A stretch of 64,000 bases of DNA from an uncultured Butyrivibrio sp. (GCA_947168335.1 CAMVLM010000002.1:1-64000), one strand, 5' to 3'; shown: positions 1 through 10,765, counted from the stretch's first letter. Made by a program: numbers and translations. The notes: generated by a model from the letters alone, not told the origin.

Positions 1-469
1 GCCCTATACCATCTATTCCTCTCGCCATTCCGCTAATTATCTGGACACCGCATCTCGCAAGTTTCTCACCGAAAACCTTCGCTGCATATCTTCCGTATTC
101 CGAATTGTTCCTTGCCCCGATTATAGAAACCGCAGGCTTTCTTTCATCAGGCAACTCTCCTATGCTGTACAGTGCAAAGGGCGGATCAGGTATTTTTTTC
201 AGTTTCTCCGGATATTTTTCCGAACCACAGAAAGCAAAATCTATGCCTGTTTTGTAAATATACTCATAATCTCTTTCCACATCCCACATATCACGAATTC
301 TCTGAAAAGCCTGAACCTGTCTTGTATTGATGATTTTTTTGAGATCTTTTGGATTCGCATCATAAATGTCTTTGCAGCTCCCAAATTCCCTGTAAAGTCT
401 GAAAAGAGATTTGTTACCAAGTCCGGGCACAGAGTGAAGCATATATGCATACATTTCTTCTGTCATCAT
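1..469 (-). CDS. dprA: DNA processing protein DprA, N-terminal part (runs off the window start)
   Basis: Minus frame from ATG at 469 reads MMTEEMYAYMLHSVPGLGNKSLFRLYREFGS...FAFCGSEKYPEKLKKIPDPPFALYSIGELPDERKPAVSIIGARNNSEYGRYAAKVFGEKLARCGVQIISGMARGIDGIG, with the DprA Rossmann motifs (GARxxSxYG, SGxARGID). The supplied 241..450 ORF is a different frame. ATGA overlap with the comM stop. Confidence 0.9.
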   Translation of the reverse strand, partial: MMTEEMYAYMLHSVPGLGNKSLFRLYREFGSCKDIYDANPKDLKKIINTRQVQAFQRIRDMWDVERDYEYIYKTGIDFAFCGSEKYPEKLKKIPDPPFALYSIGELPDERKPAVSIIGARNNSEYGRYAAKVFGEKLARCGVQIISGMARGIDGIG

Positions 470-2085
470 GCACCTCTTTTCTTTGTCCCGTATGAGATAA
501 TCCTTACAGGACCTCCGCCGGTCTTGTTCCAGTATTTTGAATCCGTCATTCTGTAGCAGGCCGCTTCTGTCAGATGCCTTGCCATAATCCTGTCCTCTCC
601 GTCAAGATCAGCTATGGTTCTGGCAACCCTCAGAACCTTGTGATAAGCACGCGCTGACAGTTCCATGGAATTAAAAATATTTTCCATCAGCCTCTGTTCT
701 TCAATTCCGAGAACACAGTACTTTTCAATCTGTCTTGGACTCATTTCGGAATTGAACCGTATATTCTCGCCCTCAAATCTCTTCTTCTGAATTTCCATGG
801 CTTTAAGGACTCTTTTCCTGATGTCACTGCTGGATTCATTGCAGCTTGAGCTGTGGGACAGTTCATTTACATCTATCCTCACAGCCTCAACACAGATATC
901 TATTCTGTCCAGTATCGGTCCTGATATTCTCCCAAGATATCTTGCTATTTCACTTTCTGAACATCTGCATTTGTTCAGATCAGGATAGTAGCCGCACGGG
1001 CATGGATTCATTGCCCCTACCAGCAGCATATCGGCAGGATAGGCAAAGTTTCCGCCGCTTCTTGAAATATGCACAGATCTGTCCTCAAGAGGCTGTCTCA
1101 AAAGATTTAACGTATTTCTTTTGAACTCCGTCATCTCATCAAGAAAAAGGACTCCCCTGTGAGAAAGCGAGATCACTCCGGGATGCGGCACAAGCCCGCC
1201 TCCGGCAAGAGCGGATTCCGTTATGGAGTGATGCGGACTCATAAACGGTCTTTTTGTTATAAGTGATTCTCCTTTCTTCAAAAGTCCTGCAACGCTGTAG
1301 ATAGACGACACTTCAAGACTTTCCTTTTCCGTGAGAGGAGGCATGATGCCGGGAATTCTCTTTGCAATCATACTTTTTCCCGAGCCGGGTGGTCCAACGA
1401 TAAGCAGATGATGATAACCTGATACAGCTATCTCAACTGCTCTTTTTACAGCACTCTGACCGTTTATCTCAGAAAAATCCAGCCCTTTTAGATATTCTTC
1501 TGACTCACTTTCATTCAGGAACATCCTGTCCACATCTACTCTGGTAGGCGCTATCATATAATCCCTGTCTTCTTTTGGTGTCATAAGATATGCCACCACC
1601 TCTGACAGGGTATTCACCCCTACTGTTTTCATTCCTCTGACCACAGCGCCTTCTCTTGCATTATCTGCTGGCAAAATACAGGTACCGTACCCCTTTTCCC
1701 AGGCATGCGTAACCATAGGCAGAACACCGCTGACCGCCTTTATTTCACCATCAAGTCCCAGTTCTCCGATGACAATCGTATCCCTGATGGCATCCTCATC
1801 CAGTTCTCCCATGGCGCACAGTATTCCTATGGCAAGCGGCAGATCAACCGCAATTCCCGCCTTTCTGATATCAGCCGGAGAAAGATTTACGGTAACTCTC
1901 ATTGGTGGAAGCGGAAATCCTGCATTTTTCAGAGCAACCCTTACTCTGTCCGCAGCCTCTCTGACTTCACCGCTCATAAAGCCAACCATGTTGAACATTG
2001 GCAGACCATCAGCAAGATCCACTTCAACCTGCATCAGATACGGTCTTATGCCTTTTACCGCACCTGTAACAACAGTACTAAACAT
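466..2085 (-). CDS. comM: YifB/ComM family Mg-chelatase-like AAA ATPase
   Basis: Walker A GPPGSGKSM, LSHRGVLFLDEMTEF, MNPCPCGYYPD, C-terminal Mg-chelatase subunit motif; length 539 aa. Confidence 0.93.
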   Translation of the reverse strand: MFSTVVTGAVKGIRPYLMQVEVDLADGLPMFNMVGFMSGEVREAADRVRVALKNAGFPLPPMRVTVNLSPADIRKAGIAVDLPLAIGILCAMGELDEDAIRDTIVIGELGLDGEIKAVSGVLPMVTHAWEKGYGTCILPADNAREGAVVRGMKTVGVNTLSEVVAYLMTPKEDRDYMIAPTRVDVDRMFLNESESEEYLKGLDFSEINGQSAVKRAVEIAVSGYHHLLIVGPPGSGKSMIAKRIPGIMPPLTEKESLEVSSIYSVAGLLKKGESLITKRPFMSPHHSITESALAGGGLVPHPGVISLSHRGVLFLDEMTEFKRNTLNLLRQPLEDRSVHISRSGGNFAYPADMLLVGAMNPCPCGYYPDLNKCRCSESEIARYLGRISGPILDRIDICVEAVRIDVNELSHSSSCNESSSDIRKRVLKAMEIQKKRFEGENIRFNSEMSPRQIEKYCVLGIEEQRLMENIFNSMELSARAYHKVLRVARTIADLDGEDRIMARHLTEAACYRMTDSKYWNKTGGGPVRIISYGTKKRGA

Positions 2086-2195
2086 ACTAAAAACTCCTTT
2101 CGGGAAATATCCCCAAAGGACATGCCAATACCCCGCTATTAAAACGAGAAATAAAAATTGGAATTTACGGAGAAGCTCCGTTGGAAATCTTTTCC

Positions 2196-2223
2196 ATTAT
2201 ACCGATTTCCATACAAAAAGCAA
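2196..2223 (-). promoter_or_regulatory. Putative sigma70 promoter for comM-dprA
   Basis: Minus strand TTGCTT-N16-TATAAT upstream of comM. Confidence 0.5.
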
Positions 2224-2329
2224 GTGCGTGTTTCTGAAATTTCATCCAATAACTCATACATTCTTAAGCCGAAAAATATTTGATATAATAAAACCGGCAA
2301 CCATCATGAAGAATTCAGGGAGAATCATT

Positions 2330-3016
2330 ATGCTGACAGAGGATATCAGAAGTGAATTATTCGCAAACCAGGACACAAAATACAGAGAAATGCAGATAAA
2401 GATAATTCCATCAATTGCCGCAGATTCGATTATCGGAGTGAGGACTCCCATCCTCAGAAGCATGGCGAAAACTCTCTCAAAAAACGAAAACATTTCGGAA
2501 TTTTTAGATGAGCTTCCTCACAGATATTTTGAGGAAAACCAGCTCCACGCTTTCATTATTTCCGGCATAAAAGACTATGATGACTGCATGGATAAGCTGC
2601 AGATTTTTCTGCCTTATGTAGACAACTGGGCAACCTGTGATCAGATGTCTCCCAAAGTTTTCAAAAAACATAAAGCCGGGCTTCTTGAACATATCAGAGA
2701 ATGGATTTCTTCTGACAAGCCCTACACCATCCGGTTCGGAACAGGCATGCTTATGGAGCATTTTCTTGATGAGGATTTCGATCCCGTATATCCGGAAATG
2801 GTATCAGTACTTCGCTCAGACGAATACTATGTAAACATGATGATCGCCTGGTATTTTGCAACCGCTCTCGCCAAACAGTACGACGCTGTTCTGCCATTCA
2901 TCGAGGGCCAAAAGCTTGATAAATGGACCCACAATAAAGCAATACAGAAATCAGTGGAAAGTTACAGAATCACTCCCGAGCAGAAGGAATATTTAAAAAC
3001 TCTGAAAATCAGATAA
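2330..3016 (+). CDS. DNA alkylation repair protein (AlkD-like HEAT-repeat)
   Basis: MLTEDIRSELFANQDTKYREMQIKIIP...GVRTPILRSMAK...DNWATCDQMSPKVF...; AGGGAGA RBS before ATG 2330. The 1769..2329 part of the ORF is not credible coding (antisense to comM). Confidence 0.82.
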   Translation: MLTEDIRSELFANQDTKYREMQIKIIPSIAADSIIGVRTPILRSMAKTLSKNENISEFLDELPHRYFEENQLHAFIISGIKDYDDCMDKLQIFLPYVDNWATCDQMSPKVFKKHKAGLLEHIREWISSDKPYTIRFGTGMLMEHFLDEDFDPVYPEMVSVLRSDEYYVNMMIAWYFATALAKQYDAVLPFIEGQKLDKWTHNKAIQKSVESYRITPEQKEYLKTLKIR

Positions 3017-3049
3017 CAGTTTTTTTCGTGCAGCTTAAAATCGCACCCT

Positions 3050-3077
3050 TTGACTTTTAACCGTTTTCATATATAAT
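3050..3077 (+). promoter_or_regulatory. Putative sigma70 promoter for PPi-PFK
   Basis: TTGACT-N16-TATAAT, about 45 nt before ATG 3120. Confidence 0.6.
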
Positions 3078-3119
3078 CAATCGGGTATTTATAGTTTGAT
3101 TATAGAAACAGGAGAACAT

Positions 3120-4358
3120 ATGAGAAATTGCATTATCGCCCAGTCAGGCGGTCCAACTGTTGCTATCAACGCTTCTTTAGCCGGAGTAATATCAGAGAAT
3201 ATTACCGGCCATTTCTTCGATACAGTTTATGGTTCTCTAAATGGTATAACCGGTATTTTAGACGGCAGAGTCCTTAATCTTTCAGAAATCTCATCATCTC
3301 AAAATGATTTCATTGATACACTAAAAGTTACACCAGCTATGTATCTTGGTTCCTGCAGGCATAAGCTTCCTGCCATTTCAGAAAACAGTGAAGAATACAA
3401 AAAAATATTCAGTTTTTTCGATGAGTTTGAAATTGACACCTTTTTCTATATAGGCGGCAATGATTCTATGGACACGGTTCTTAAGCTCTCTGATTATGCC
3501 CGTAAGATCGGAAGTGATGTAAAAGTAATCGGAATTCCCAAGACAATAGACAATGATCTTATTGGAACCGACCATACACCCGGTTTTGGAAGTGCAGCAA
3601 AATATATTGCTTCATCCATCAGGGAGATAGCACACGACACATATATTTATCCTGTTAAATCAGTTACCATCGTAGAAGTAATGGGAAGAGATGCCGGTTG
3701 GCTTACAGCAGCTTCAGCTCTCGCACGAAACGAGTACTCTGCTGCACCTCATCTCATCTATCTTCCGGAAAAGCCTTTTGATATCGAGGCATTTATCGAA
3801 GACGTTCAGAAGCTGCTTAAGACCAATAACAGTGTTGTGGTTGCAGTTTCAGAAGGCATCCGTGATAAGGATGGCAACTATATCAGCGCTTCAGGTACAG
3901 TCACGGATAACTTCGGACACCAGCAGCTTAGCGGCGCAGGGAAAGCACTTGAGGGCATAATTGCAGACAGACTCGGAATAAAAGTACGCTCAGTTGAGGT
4001 TAATATTCTTCAGCGCTGCGCATCACACCTTGCATCTCTGACAGACCTTGACGAATCTATGGAACAGGGCAGAAAAGCCCATCTTCTTTCACAGGCCGGT
4101 GAGTCCGGGGTGATGGTGGTGCTTAAGAGAACAAGTGATGATCCTTACCTCACAGAAACCGATTGTCTTGATATTCACAAAATTGCCAACGAAGTAAAAT
4201 CAGTTCCCACTGATTGGATAAATCCCGAAGGAAATGACGTAAACGAGAAAATGCTTACCTATCTTCGTCCTCTGATAACCGGCGAACCAAAAGTCAGATA
4301 TGAAAACGGTCTTCCTGTTTACCTTAGCGTAGAGCATCTTACATCACACATTATATAA
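3120..4358 (+). CDS. 6-phosphofructokinase, pyrophosphate-dependent type
   Basis: IAQSGGPTVAINAS, GGNDSMDT, PKTIDNDL, MGRDAGWL motifs of the PFK family; the Asp in GGNDS fits the PPi-dependent group. Confidence 0.9.
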   Translation: MRNCIIAQSGGPTVAINASLAGVISENITGHFFDTVYGSLNGITGILDGRVLNLSEISSSQNDFIDTLKVTPAMYLGSCRHKLPAISENSEEYKKIFSFFDEFEIDTFFYIGGNDSMDTVLKLSDYARKIGSDVKVIGIPKTIDNDLIGTDHTPGFGSAAKYIASSIREIAHDTYIYPVKSVTIVEVMGRDAGWLTAASALARNEYSAAPHLIYLPEKPFDIEAFIEDVQKLLKTNNSVVVAVSEGIRDKDGNYISASGTVTDNFGHQQLSGAGKALEGIIADRLGIKVRSVEVNILQRCASHLASLTDLDESMEQGRKAHLLSQAGESGVMVVLKRTSDDPYLTETDCLDIHKIANEVKSVPTDWINPEGNDVNEKMLTYLRPLITGEPKVRYENGLPVYLSVEHLTSHII

Positions 4359-4365
4359 AAAGCAT

Positions 4366-4387
4366 CCCCTGTTCATTTGAACAGGGG
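4366..4387. terminator. Bidirectional intrinsic terminator between convergent PFK and pilT
   Basis: CCCCTGTTCATTTGAACAGGGG palindrome between convergent genes. Confidence 0.75.
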
Positions 4388-4394
4388 GTTACTA

Positions 4395-5456
4395 TTATCT
4401 CAATATTTTTGCCTGCATTGTATCAGGATCCTGCGCATATTGCACAGCCATATCACGGGCAATCTTACCGCCCTTGCAGAGCTCCACTATAGCATCATCC
4501 ATAGTGATCATTCCCTGCTTCCTGTTGGTCTGCATTATGGTAATAAGCTGATGAGTCTTGCCCTCACGAATCATATTCCTGACTGCGCTGTTAACATGCA
4601 TGACTTCAAAAGCCGCAACTCTGGAATAACCGTCCGATGTAGGAATAAGCTGCTGGGATATAACCGCCTCCAAAACATTGGCAAGCTGTATCCTGATCTG
4701 CTGTTGCTGATGCGGCGGGAAAACATCTATAATTCTGTCCACCGTGCTGGCCGCACCTATTGTGTGCAGCGTGGACAGCACAAGATGTCCTGTCTCTGCA
4801 GCTGTAATCGCTGTACTTATGGTTTCAAGATCTCTCATTTCACCCACAAGAATTACATCCGGATCCTCACGAAGCGCCGCCCTTAATGCATTGGCATAGC
4901 TGTTGCTGTCCAGGCCGACTTCTCGCTGGTTTACAATACTTTTATTATGCTGATACAGGAACTCGATAGGATCCTCAAGGGTTATAACATGAGCCTCTCT
5001 GTTGTCATTTATCTTATCGATTATGGATGCAAGCGTAGTTGATTTACCCGAACCCGTAGGACCTGTTACAAGAACCAGTCCTCTCTGTCTCTGATAAAGA
5101 TTAATAACCGACTGAGGAATTCCAAGCGTTTCCGCGTCAGGAATCTGTGTAGCCACAAGTCTTATAGCCATGGCTACTGAACCTCTCTGTTTGAAAACGT
5201 TAAGTCTGAAACGTCCCAGTCCCATAACAGAAAAGGACATATCATGCTGTCCGTTTGCTTCAAGAAGTTCCTTCTGCTTTACACTCATTATCTCATCTGC
5301 TACAGCCTGAGTGTCGTCAGGCAGCATTCTGTTGTAGCCTTCGAGCTCAATAAGCTTGCCATTTACTCTCATCTTGGGCGGAATACCAACTGTAATATGT
5401 ACATCTGAGGCTCCCGCTGCCTTGGCAGTTTTCAGAATCTCTTCAATTTTCGACAT
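4395..5456 (-). CDS. pilT: Type IV pilus twitching motility ATPase PilT
   Basis: GPTGSGKSTTLASIID, EDPIEFLY, LREDPDVILVGEMRDLETISTAITAAETGHLVLSTLHT. Confidence 0.95.
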   Translation of the reverse strand: MSKIEEILKTAKAAGASDVHITVGIPPKMRVNGKLIELEGYNRMLPDDTQAVADEIMSVKQKELLEANGQHDMSFSVMGLGRFRLNVFKQRGSVAMAIRLVATQIPDAETLGIPQSVINLYQRQRGLVLVTGPTGSGKSTTLASIIDKINDNREAHVITLEDPIEFLYQHNKSIVNQREVGLDSNSYANALRAALREDPDVILVGEMRDLETISTAITAAETGHLVLSTLHTIGAASTVDRIIDVFPPHQQQQIRIQLANVLEAVISQQLIPTSDGYSRVAAFEVMHVNSAVRNMIREGKTHQLITIMQTNRKQGMITMDDAIVELCKGGKIARDMAVQYAQDPDTMQAKILR

Positions 5457-5578
5457 GACTATCTCCCCTCATTGAGATTTTCTTTAACAATATTTTAGCT
5501 TGTAATCATATAAAATGAAATATTTATGGTAAAATAAATCCAACATATTGAACGCGCACTAAAATTGGAGGAACAAGT

Positions 5579-6625
5579 ATGAGAAAATTTTCAGGCTTTC
5601 TTAAAGGTGTCAATCTTGGGGGATGGATATCACAGTTTGCCAAATACGACGAGAAGCACTTCGAGAGCTTCATAACCGAAGACGACATCAGATACATCTC
5701 CGAACTTGGTTTTGATCACGTTCGTGTACCTGTTGATTACAACGTCCTCGAAGATGAGGAGGGCAACATCAAAGAGAATGGTTTTGGTTATCTTCAGAAC
5801 TGTCTCGACTGGTGCAAAAAGTATTCTCTTAACATGCTCATCGATCTTCATGAATGCTATGGCTATTCGTTTGATCCTCTCAAAAAGGGCATGGATCGCA
5901 AAAAATTTTTCTATGATGACGAGCTGCAGACACGTTTTCTTAATCTCTGGAAAGAAATCGCAAAGCGTTTTGGCAATGAATCTGACCGCGTTGCTTTTGA
6001 ACCCTTGAACGAAGTAGTTCTTGAGACTGTTTCCGATGCATGGAATGAGCTTCTTAAAAAATACATCAAAACCATTCGCGAAATTTCAGCAGATACATGG
6101 ATTGTTGCAGGCGGCGTCTGCTACAACAGCGTATTAAGCGTCCCTCTTCTTGACATTCCAAAGGATGATAAGCTGGTGTACAACTTCCACTGCTATGAAC
6201 CCTTCCCTTTCACACATCAGGGTGCTTACTGGGTTGAAAACATGCCTTCCGATTTCAGAATCGATTATCCTGCAGATCTGGATACCTACAAGGAAAGAAG
6301 CAAAGTTATCGATCCCGATCTCGGCGGCGCTATCTACAAGGTTAAAGTAGATTCCCTTGGACCTGATTTCTTCGAAGTAATCTTCAAGCCCGCTCTTGAA
6401 AAGGCAGAGAAGGATAACATACCGCTTTACTGTGGTGAATATGGTGCCATTGATCTGGCAGATAACCGCAGCAAGCTTCGCTGGCTCAAGGATATCCATA
6501 CAGCTTTCGATAATCACGGAATCGGCCACGCTCTTTGGAATTACAAAGAGAAAGATTTCGGTCTTGTTGATGACAGTTTCGCAGAAATCAAAGAGGATTT
6601 CATCAAAATGATAAAAGAAGGCTAA
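5579..6625 (+). CDS. Glycoside hydrolase family 5 (cellulase-like), no signal peptide
   Basis: KGVNLGGW, HVRVPVDYN, IDLHE, FEPLNEV, NFHCYEPFPFTHQG, CGEYG: GH5 motifs including acid/base NE and nucleophile GE. Confidence 0.88.
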   Translation: MRKFSGFLKGVNLGGWISQFAKYDEKHFESFITEDDIRYISELGFDHVRVPVDYNVLEDEEGNIKENGFGYLQNCLDWCKKYSLNMLIDLHECYGYSFDPLKKGMDRKKFFYDDELQTRFLNLWKEIAKRFGNESDRVAFEPLNEVVLETVSDAWNELLKKYIKTIREISADTWIVAGGVCYNSVLSVPLLDIPKDDKLVYNFHCYEPFPFTHQGAYWVENMPSDFRIDYPADLDTYKERSKVIDPDLGGAIYKVKVDSLGPDFFEVIFKPALEKAEKDNIPLYCGEYGAIDLADNRSKLRWLKDIHTAFDNHGIGHALWNYKEKDFGLVDDSFAEIKEDFIKMIKEG

Positions 6626-6631
6626 AATACA

Positions 6632-6663
6632 AAAAGTCGGAGGTTCATAAACCTTCGACTTTT
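6632..6663. terminator. Intrinsic terminator between convergent GH5 and hemW
   Basis: AAAAGTCGGAGGTT-cataa-ACCTTCGACTTTT hairpin with T-rich flanks on both strands. Confidence 0.75.
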
Positions 6664-6675
6664 AATTTTGAAAAA

Positions 6676-7863
6676 TCATAGCAAAAACTCAGCCATACAG
6701 TAATTACTCACATCAAGCCCCCTGTCTGTCAGTCTCAGAAATTCACCATGCCGCTCCAAAAGTTCCTCTTCCACAAGTTTAGAAATCACATTTCCATATA
6801 CATCAAAAATATCCGTTTTAAATCTTTCCTCAAATTCCCGGACAGAGACGCCGCTGACCATTCTAAGCCCCATAAACATAAATTCTTCCATCAGAGCTTT
6901 CCTGTCCAGTTCCTCAAAATCCTCTCTGACAAAAGCACCTGTTCCATCTGCTTTCATCTCAGAATTTCTTTCTGACGAGAGTGAAAGAAAATATGAAGTA
7001 TACTTTGAAAAATCAGACGTGTTGCGAAATCTTCTGCATTTCAAAAAAGAAGCAGCACCCAGTCCAAATCCTATGTATTCCCTGCATTTCCAGTATCTTA
7101 TATTGTGCAGGCACTCATATCCTTCTTTTGCATAATTTGATATTTCATATCTTTTGTAGCCATTCCCTGCAAGAATTTCTTTTGTCCTGTGATACATATT
7201 TCGTTCCGTATCTTCATCAGGTAAATGGAGCTGCCCCTTTTCATTCATGTCATAAAAAGGGGTGCCCTCTTCAATTATCAGGCTGTACGCAGATATATGC
7301 TCAAGGGGCGTATCCAGTTTAAGAATATAATCCAGATTATTCTCATACATTTCAAGTGTCTGCCCCGGAAGCGCTCCCATTAAATCCACGTTCACATTTG
7401 TAAATCCGGCCCTTCTTGCATTGTTATAACATTCTTCAAACTGCTGCCTGTTGTGGATCCTCCCAAGCATTTTAAGTTCAACATCATCAGGCGACTGCAG
7501 TCCTATACTTATACGGTTTATTCCTGCCTCTCTGTAGGCTTTCAGCGAAGAAAAATCCGCGGTGCCGGGATTACACTCAATTGTGATTTCAGCGTCTTCC
7601 GCGAGCTTATAATGCGTTTTTATCAGTTCCATTATATGCACTATATGATCACTGTCCACCGACGTAGGTGTACCGCCGCCTACGAAAACAGTATCTACAA
7701 GATACTCCTTACATTCTTTACTACAGACCTCTATCTCTTTTTTCAGAGCATCAAAATAAAGTGCCTGCCGCTCCCTCCCCTCCGGAAAGGAGAGGAAGTC
7801 GCAGTACAGACACTTACTCTTACAAAATGGTATATGGATGTAAACTCCAAGTGTTTTCATCAA
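6676..7863 (-). CDS. hemW: Radical SAM HemW (coproporphyrinogen III oxidase-like)
   Basis: [19 protein letters not shown] (CxxxCxxC), [19 protein letters not shown]; 4-nt overlap with lepA. Confidence 0.92.
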   Translation of the reverse strand: MMKTLGVYIHIPFCKSKCLYCDFLSFPEGRERQALYFDALKKEIEVCSKECKEYLVDTVFVGGGTPTSVDSDHIVHIMELIKTHYKLAEDAEITIECNPGTADFSSLKAYREAGINRISIGLQSPDDVELKMLGRIHNRQQFEECYNNARRAGFTNVNVDLMGALPGQTLEMYENNLDYILKLDTPLEHISAYSLIIEEGTPFYDMNEKGQLHLPDEDTERNMYHRTKEILAGNGYKRYEISNYAKEGYECLHNIRYWKCREYIGFGLGAASFLKCRRFRNTSDFSKYTSYFLSLSSERNSEMKADGTGAFVREDFEELDRKALMEEFMFMGLRMVSGVSVREFEERFKTDIFDVYGNVISKLVEEELLERHGEFLRLTDRGLDVSNYCMAEFLL

Positions 7864-9677
7864 TTACCCTCATCCAGCTTAAGGACACTTAAAAATGCCT
7901 GCTGAGGTATCTCTACGTTACCAATCTGACGCATCTTTTTCTTACCTTCCTTCTGCTTTTCAAGAAGTTTTCTCTTACGGCTGATATCACCACCGTAACA
8001 CTTGGCAAGTACGTCCTTACGCATAGCTTTGACAGTTTCCCTTGCGATAATTTTTCCACCGATTGCCGCCTGAATAGGAATCTCAAACAGGTGTCTCGGA
8101 ATTTCTCCCTTGAGCTTCTCACACATCTTGCGTCCGCGCTCATATGCACCATCCTTATGAACTATAAATGACAATGCATCCACCTGATCATGATTTATAA
8201 GTATATCAAGCTTAACAAGCTCAGACTGCTCATAGCCCTTGATCTCATAATCGAATGACGCATACCCTCTCGATCTTGATTTCAAAGCATCAAAGAAGTC
8301 ATAGATTATCTCGTTAAGAGGCAGCTCATATTTAAGTACTGCTCTTGTTGCCTCGATATATTCAGTACTGATGTACTTTCCTCGTCTTTCCTGGCAAAGC
8401 TGCATGATTGAGCCGACGTAATCAGTTGTAACCATTATCTCACCGTTTACTATAGGCTCTTCCATATATTCGATTTCAGCAGGATCAGGAAGGTTGGCAG
8501 GATTAGTCAGTTCAAATACTGTACCATCTGTCTTGTGTACCTTATAAACAACTCCGGGAGCTGTTGTAACAAGATCAAGATTATACTCTCTCTCTAATCT
8601 CTCCTGTATTACTTCAAGGTGTAACAGTCCGAGGAAGCCTGCACGGAAACCAAATCCAAGTGCCTGTGAAGTTTCAGGTTCATAGAAAAGTGAAGCATCA
8701 TTAAGCTGAAGCTTCTCAAGGGCGTCTCTGAGTTCAGGATATCTTGCAGTATCTGCCGGGTAAATACCACAGTAAACCATGGGCATTACCTTCTTATATC
8801 CGGGAAGCGCTTCATCGCAGGGATCTGATACAGATGTAACAGTATCACCAACTCTGGCATCCTGAATATTTTTAATAGACGCTGTGAAATATCCAACAGT
8901 TCCCGCACTTAACTCATCACAGGGAATAAACTGTCCGGGGCCGAAATATCCGACCTCAACAACCTCCCATGATGCACCGGAAGCCATACACTTTGCGGTC
9001 ATTCCTTTTTTAATTACACCATCGCGCACTCTCACAAAGACAATAACACCTCTGTAAGAATCATATACCGAATCGAAAATCAGCGCCTTAAGAGGAGCAG
9101 AAGAATCACCTGTAGGTGCAGGTATCTTATGAACTACAGACTCAAGCACATCCTCTATTCCTGTTCCAAGCTTGGCTGAAACAAGCGGAGCGTCATGCGC
9201 TTCGATACCTATCACATCCTCAATTTCCTCTTTCACCTCGTCAGGTCTTGCACTGGGAAGATCTATCTTATTGATAACAGGAAAAACATCAAGGTCATGA
9301 TCCAATGCAAGATATACATTTGCAAGAGTCTGAGCCTCAACACCCTGTGTTGCATCCACGACAAGAATGGCTCCGTCACATGCAGCAAGGCTTCGTGAAA
9401 CCTCATATCCGAAGTCCACGTGGCCAGGAGTATCGATCATATTAAAAACATACTCCTCGCCGTCCTTTGCTTTATATACCATTCTTACAGCCTGAGATTT
9501 GATAGTTATACCTCTCTCACGCTCTATGTCCATATTATCCAGCACCTGATTCTGCATCTCTCTGCTGGTAAGCACTCCGGTAGTCTCGATCATTCTGTCG
9601 GCAAGTGTCGACTTACCGTGATCAATATGTGCCACTATACAAAAATTTCTGATTTTACTCTGGTCAAATTCCGCCAT
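7860..9677 (-). CDS. lepA: Elongation factor 4 (LepA)
   Basis: [38 protein letters not shown]-terminal LepA domain ([25 protein letters not shown]). Confidence 0.98.
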   Translation of the reverse strand: MAEFDQSKIRNFCIVAHIDHGKSTLADRMIETTGVLTSREMQNQVLDNMDIERERGITIKSQAVRMVYKAKDGEEYVFNMIDTPGHVDFGYEVSRSLAACDGAILVVDATQGVEAQTLANVYLALDHDLDVFPVINKIDLPSARPDEVKEEIEDVIGIEAHDAPLVSAKLGTGIEDVLESVVHKIPAPTGDSSAPLKALIFDSVYDSYRGVIVFVRVRDGVIKKGMTAKCMASGASWEVVEVGYFGPGQFIPCDELSAGTVGYFTASIKNIQDARVGDTVTSVSDPCDEALPGYKKVMPMVYCGIYPADTARYPELRDALEKLQLNDASLFYEPETSQALGFGFRAGFLGLLHLEVIQERLEREYNLDLVTTAPGVVYKVHKTDGTVFELTNPANLPDPAEIEYMEEPIVNGEIMVTTDYVGSIMQLCQERRGKYISTEYIEATRAVLKYELPLNEIIYDFFDALKSRSRGYASFDYEIKGYEQSELVKLDILINHDQVDALSFIVHKDGAYERGRKMCEKLKGEIPRHLFEIPIQAAIGGKIIARETVKAMRKDVLAKCYGGDISRKRKLLEKQKEGKKKMRQIGNVEIPQQAFLSVLKLDEGN

Positions 9678-9779
9678 ATTACTCCAAAAATATAAGTATT
9701 ATTTTTCTTTACAGCCACATCATATAATACCATAGCGGCTGTTTTAAAACCATATTATAAAAATATAAGAAATAAGAAA

Positions 9780-9799
9780 GAATTTCGCTTGCGAAATTC
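9780..9799. repeat. 20-bp perfect palindrome GAATTTCGCTTGCGAAATTC
   Basis: Self-complementary over its full length; in the rpsT-lepA intergenic region. Confidence 0.8.
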
Positions 9800-9823
9800 C
9801 AGCGCGCGAGCAGTATTGCAAAA

Positions 9824-9864
9824 CAATAAAAAAGACAGGTGGATGTGAGAACTCCACCTGCCTC
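9824..9864 (-). terminator. Intrinsic terminator downstream of rpsT
   Basis: Minus strand CAGGTGGAGTTCTCACATCCACCTG followed by TCTTTTTTATTG. Confidence 0.85.
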
Positions 9865-9881
9865 AGTATATTTATGCTTAA

Positions 9882-10145
9882 TTATGCAAGCTTGTTAACA
9901 GCCTGAGCAAGACGAGATACCTTTCTTGAAGCTGTATTCTTCTTGAATACACCCTTTGACTCAGCCTTGTCGATAGCAGATGTAGCAACGAGAAGTGCCT
10001 TAGCAGCCTCTTCCTTGTTACCAGCCTCAACAGCAGCTCTTACCTTCTTGATCTCAGTCTTAACAGCTGACTTGATAGCCTGATTTCTAGCAGCCTTCTT
10101 CTGGTTTGTAAGAATTCTCTTCTTGGCAGATTTGATATTAGCCAT
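9882..10145 (-). CDS. rpsT: 30S ribosomal protein S20
   Basis: MANIKSAKKRILTNQKKAARNQAIKSAVKTEIKKVRAAVEAGNKEEAAKAL...; start at MANIKS after GGAGG. Confidence 0.97.
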   Translation of the reverse strand: MANIKSAKKRILTNQKKAARNQAIKSAVKTEIKKVRAAVEAGNKEEAAKALLVATSAIDKAESKGVFKKNTASRKVSRLAQAVNKLA

Positions 10146-10245
10146 AATTTCCTCCATATGTCACTGAAAAATAAAATTTGATACGTTTTTAGGTGATATG
10201 GCTATGAAACCGGACACGGACAGTCAATGCCACATACACCAAAAT

Positions 10246-10274
10246 ATTTTAGCCATTTATCACGAGAATGTCAA
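10246..10274 (-). promoter_or_regulatory. rpsT promoter
   Basis: Minus strand TTGACA-N17-TAAAAT, about 100 nt upstream of the rpsT start. Confidence 0.7.
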
Positions 10275-10301
10275 GGTTATTTTAGCAAATCAGTCAAAGC
10301 C

Positions 10302-10706
10302 TCAGCCAATTTTGATCTTTTTGGTTTTGTAAACTTTGGCCTTACCATCAAGACCCTCAAACACATAAACCATAGCAAGACCTGTCAGACTGTCTTCGCT
10401 GTCTGTTTTGCACAGAAAGCAGTGATTGATTCCTGCAACTACCTGACTTCCAAGATAGGCAACAGGTGTATATTTAACGCCCTTATCAGCTGTAACCGCC
10501 TTGTTAAACAGTTTCTTCTGCTTCTTGGTAAGCTTTGTTTTCTGAGCAACCTGCCAACCGCCGTCTTTGTCAAATTTCTTTGATACCACTACCTGAGCCA
10601 GCGCTTCGTTCTCTCTCGCAGCCTGTACCTGAGCGGTTGTTGCTCCTGATACAGCCATTCCAAGTACAAAAGACATAATTAGTGCTACAATTGTTGTTTT
10701 CTTCAT
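10302..10706 (-). CDS. Hypothetical exported protein
   Basis: N-terminal signal peptide MKKTTIVALIMSFVLGMAVSGATTAQVQA; no recognised domain. Confidence 0.65.
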   Translation of the reverse strand: MKKTTIVALIMSFVLGMAVSGATTAQVQAARENEALAQVVVSKKFDKDGGWQVAQKTKLTKKQKKLFNKAVTADKGVKYTPVAYLGSQVVAGINHCFLCKTDSEDSLTGLAMVYVFEGLDGKAKVYKTKKIKIG

Positions 10707-10765
10707 AGAATTATCCCCCTCATTAGTTAATTTACAAGAATATCACAAAATGTATTGCATTAATA

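Noticed and set aside
241-450. Minus-strand ORF of 69 aa at the window start
   Set aside because: Out of frame with the recognisable DprA reading frame, which runs from 469 off the window edge.
1769-2329. N-terminal 187 aa of the plus-strand 1769..3016 ORF
   Set aside because: Low-complexity Ser/Thr/Pro antisense of comM; the AlkD-like protein has its own RBS and ATG at 2330.
10146-10245. rpsT leader as a possible riboswitch or S20 autoregulatory element
   Set aside because: About 100-nt leader but no recognisable conserved riboswitch core; only the promoter could be supported.
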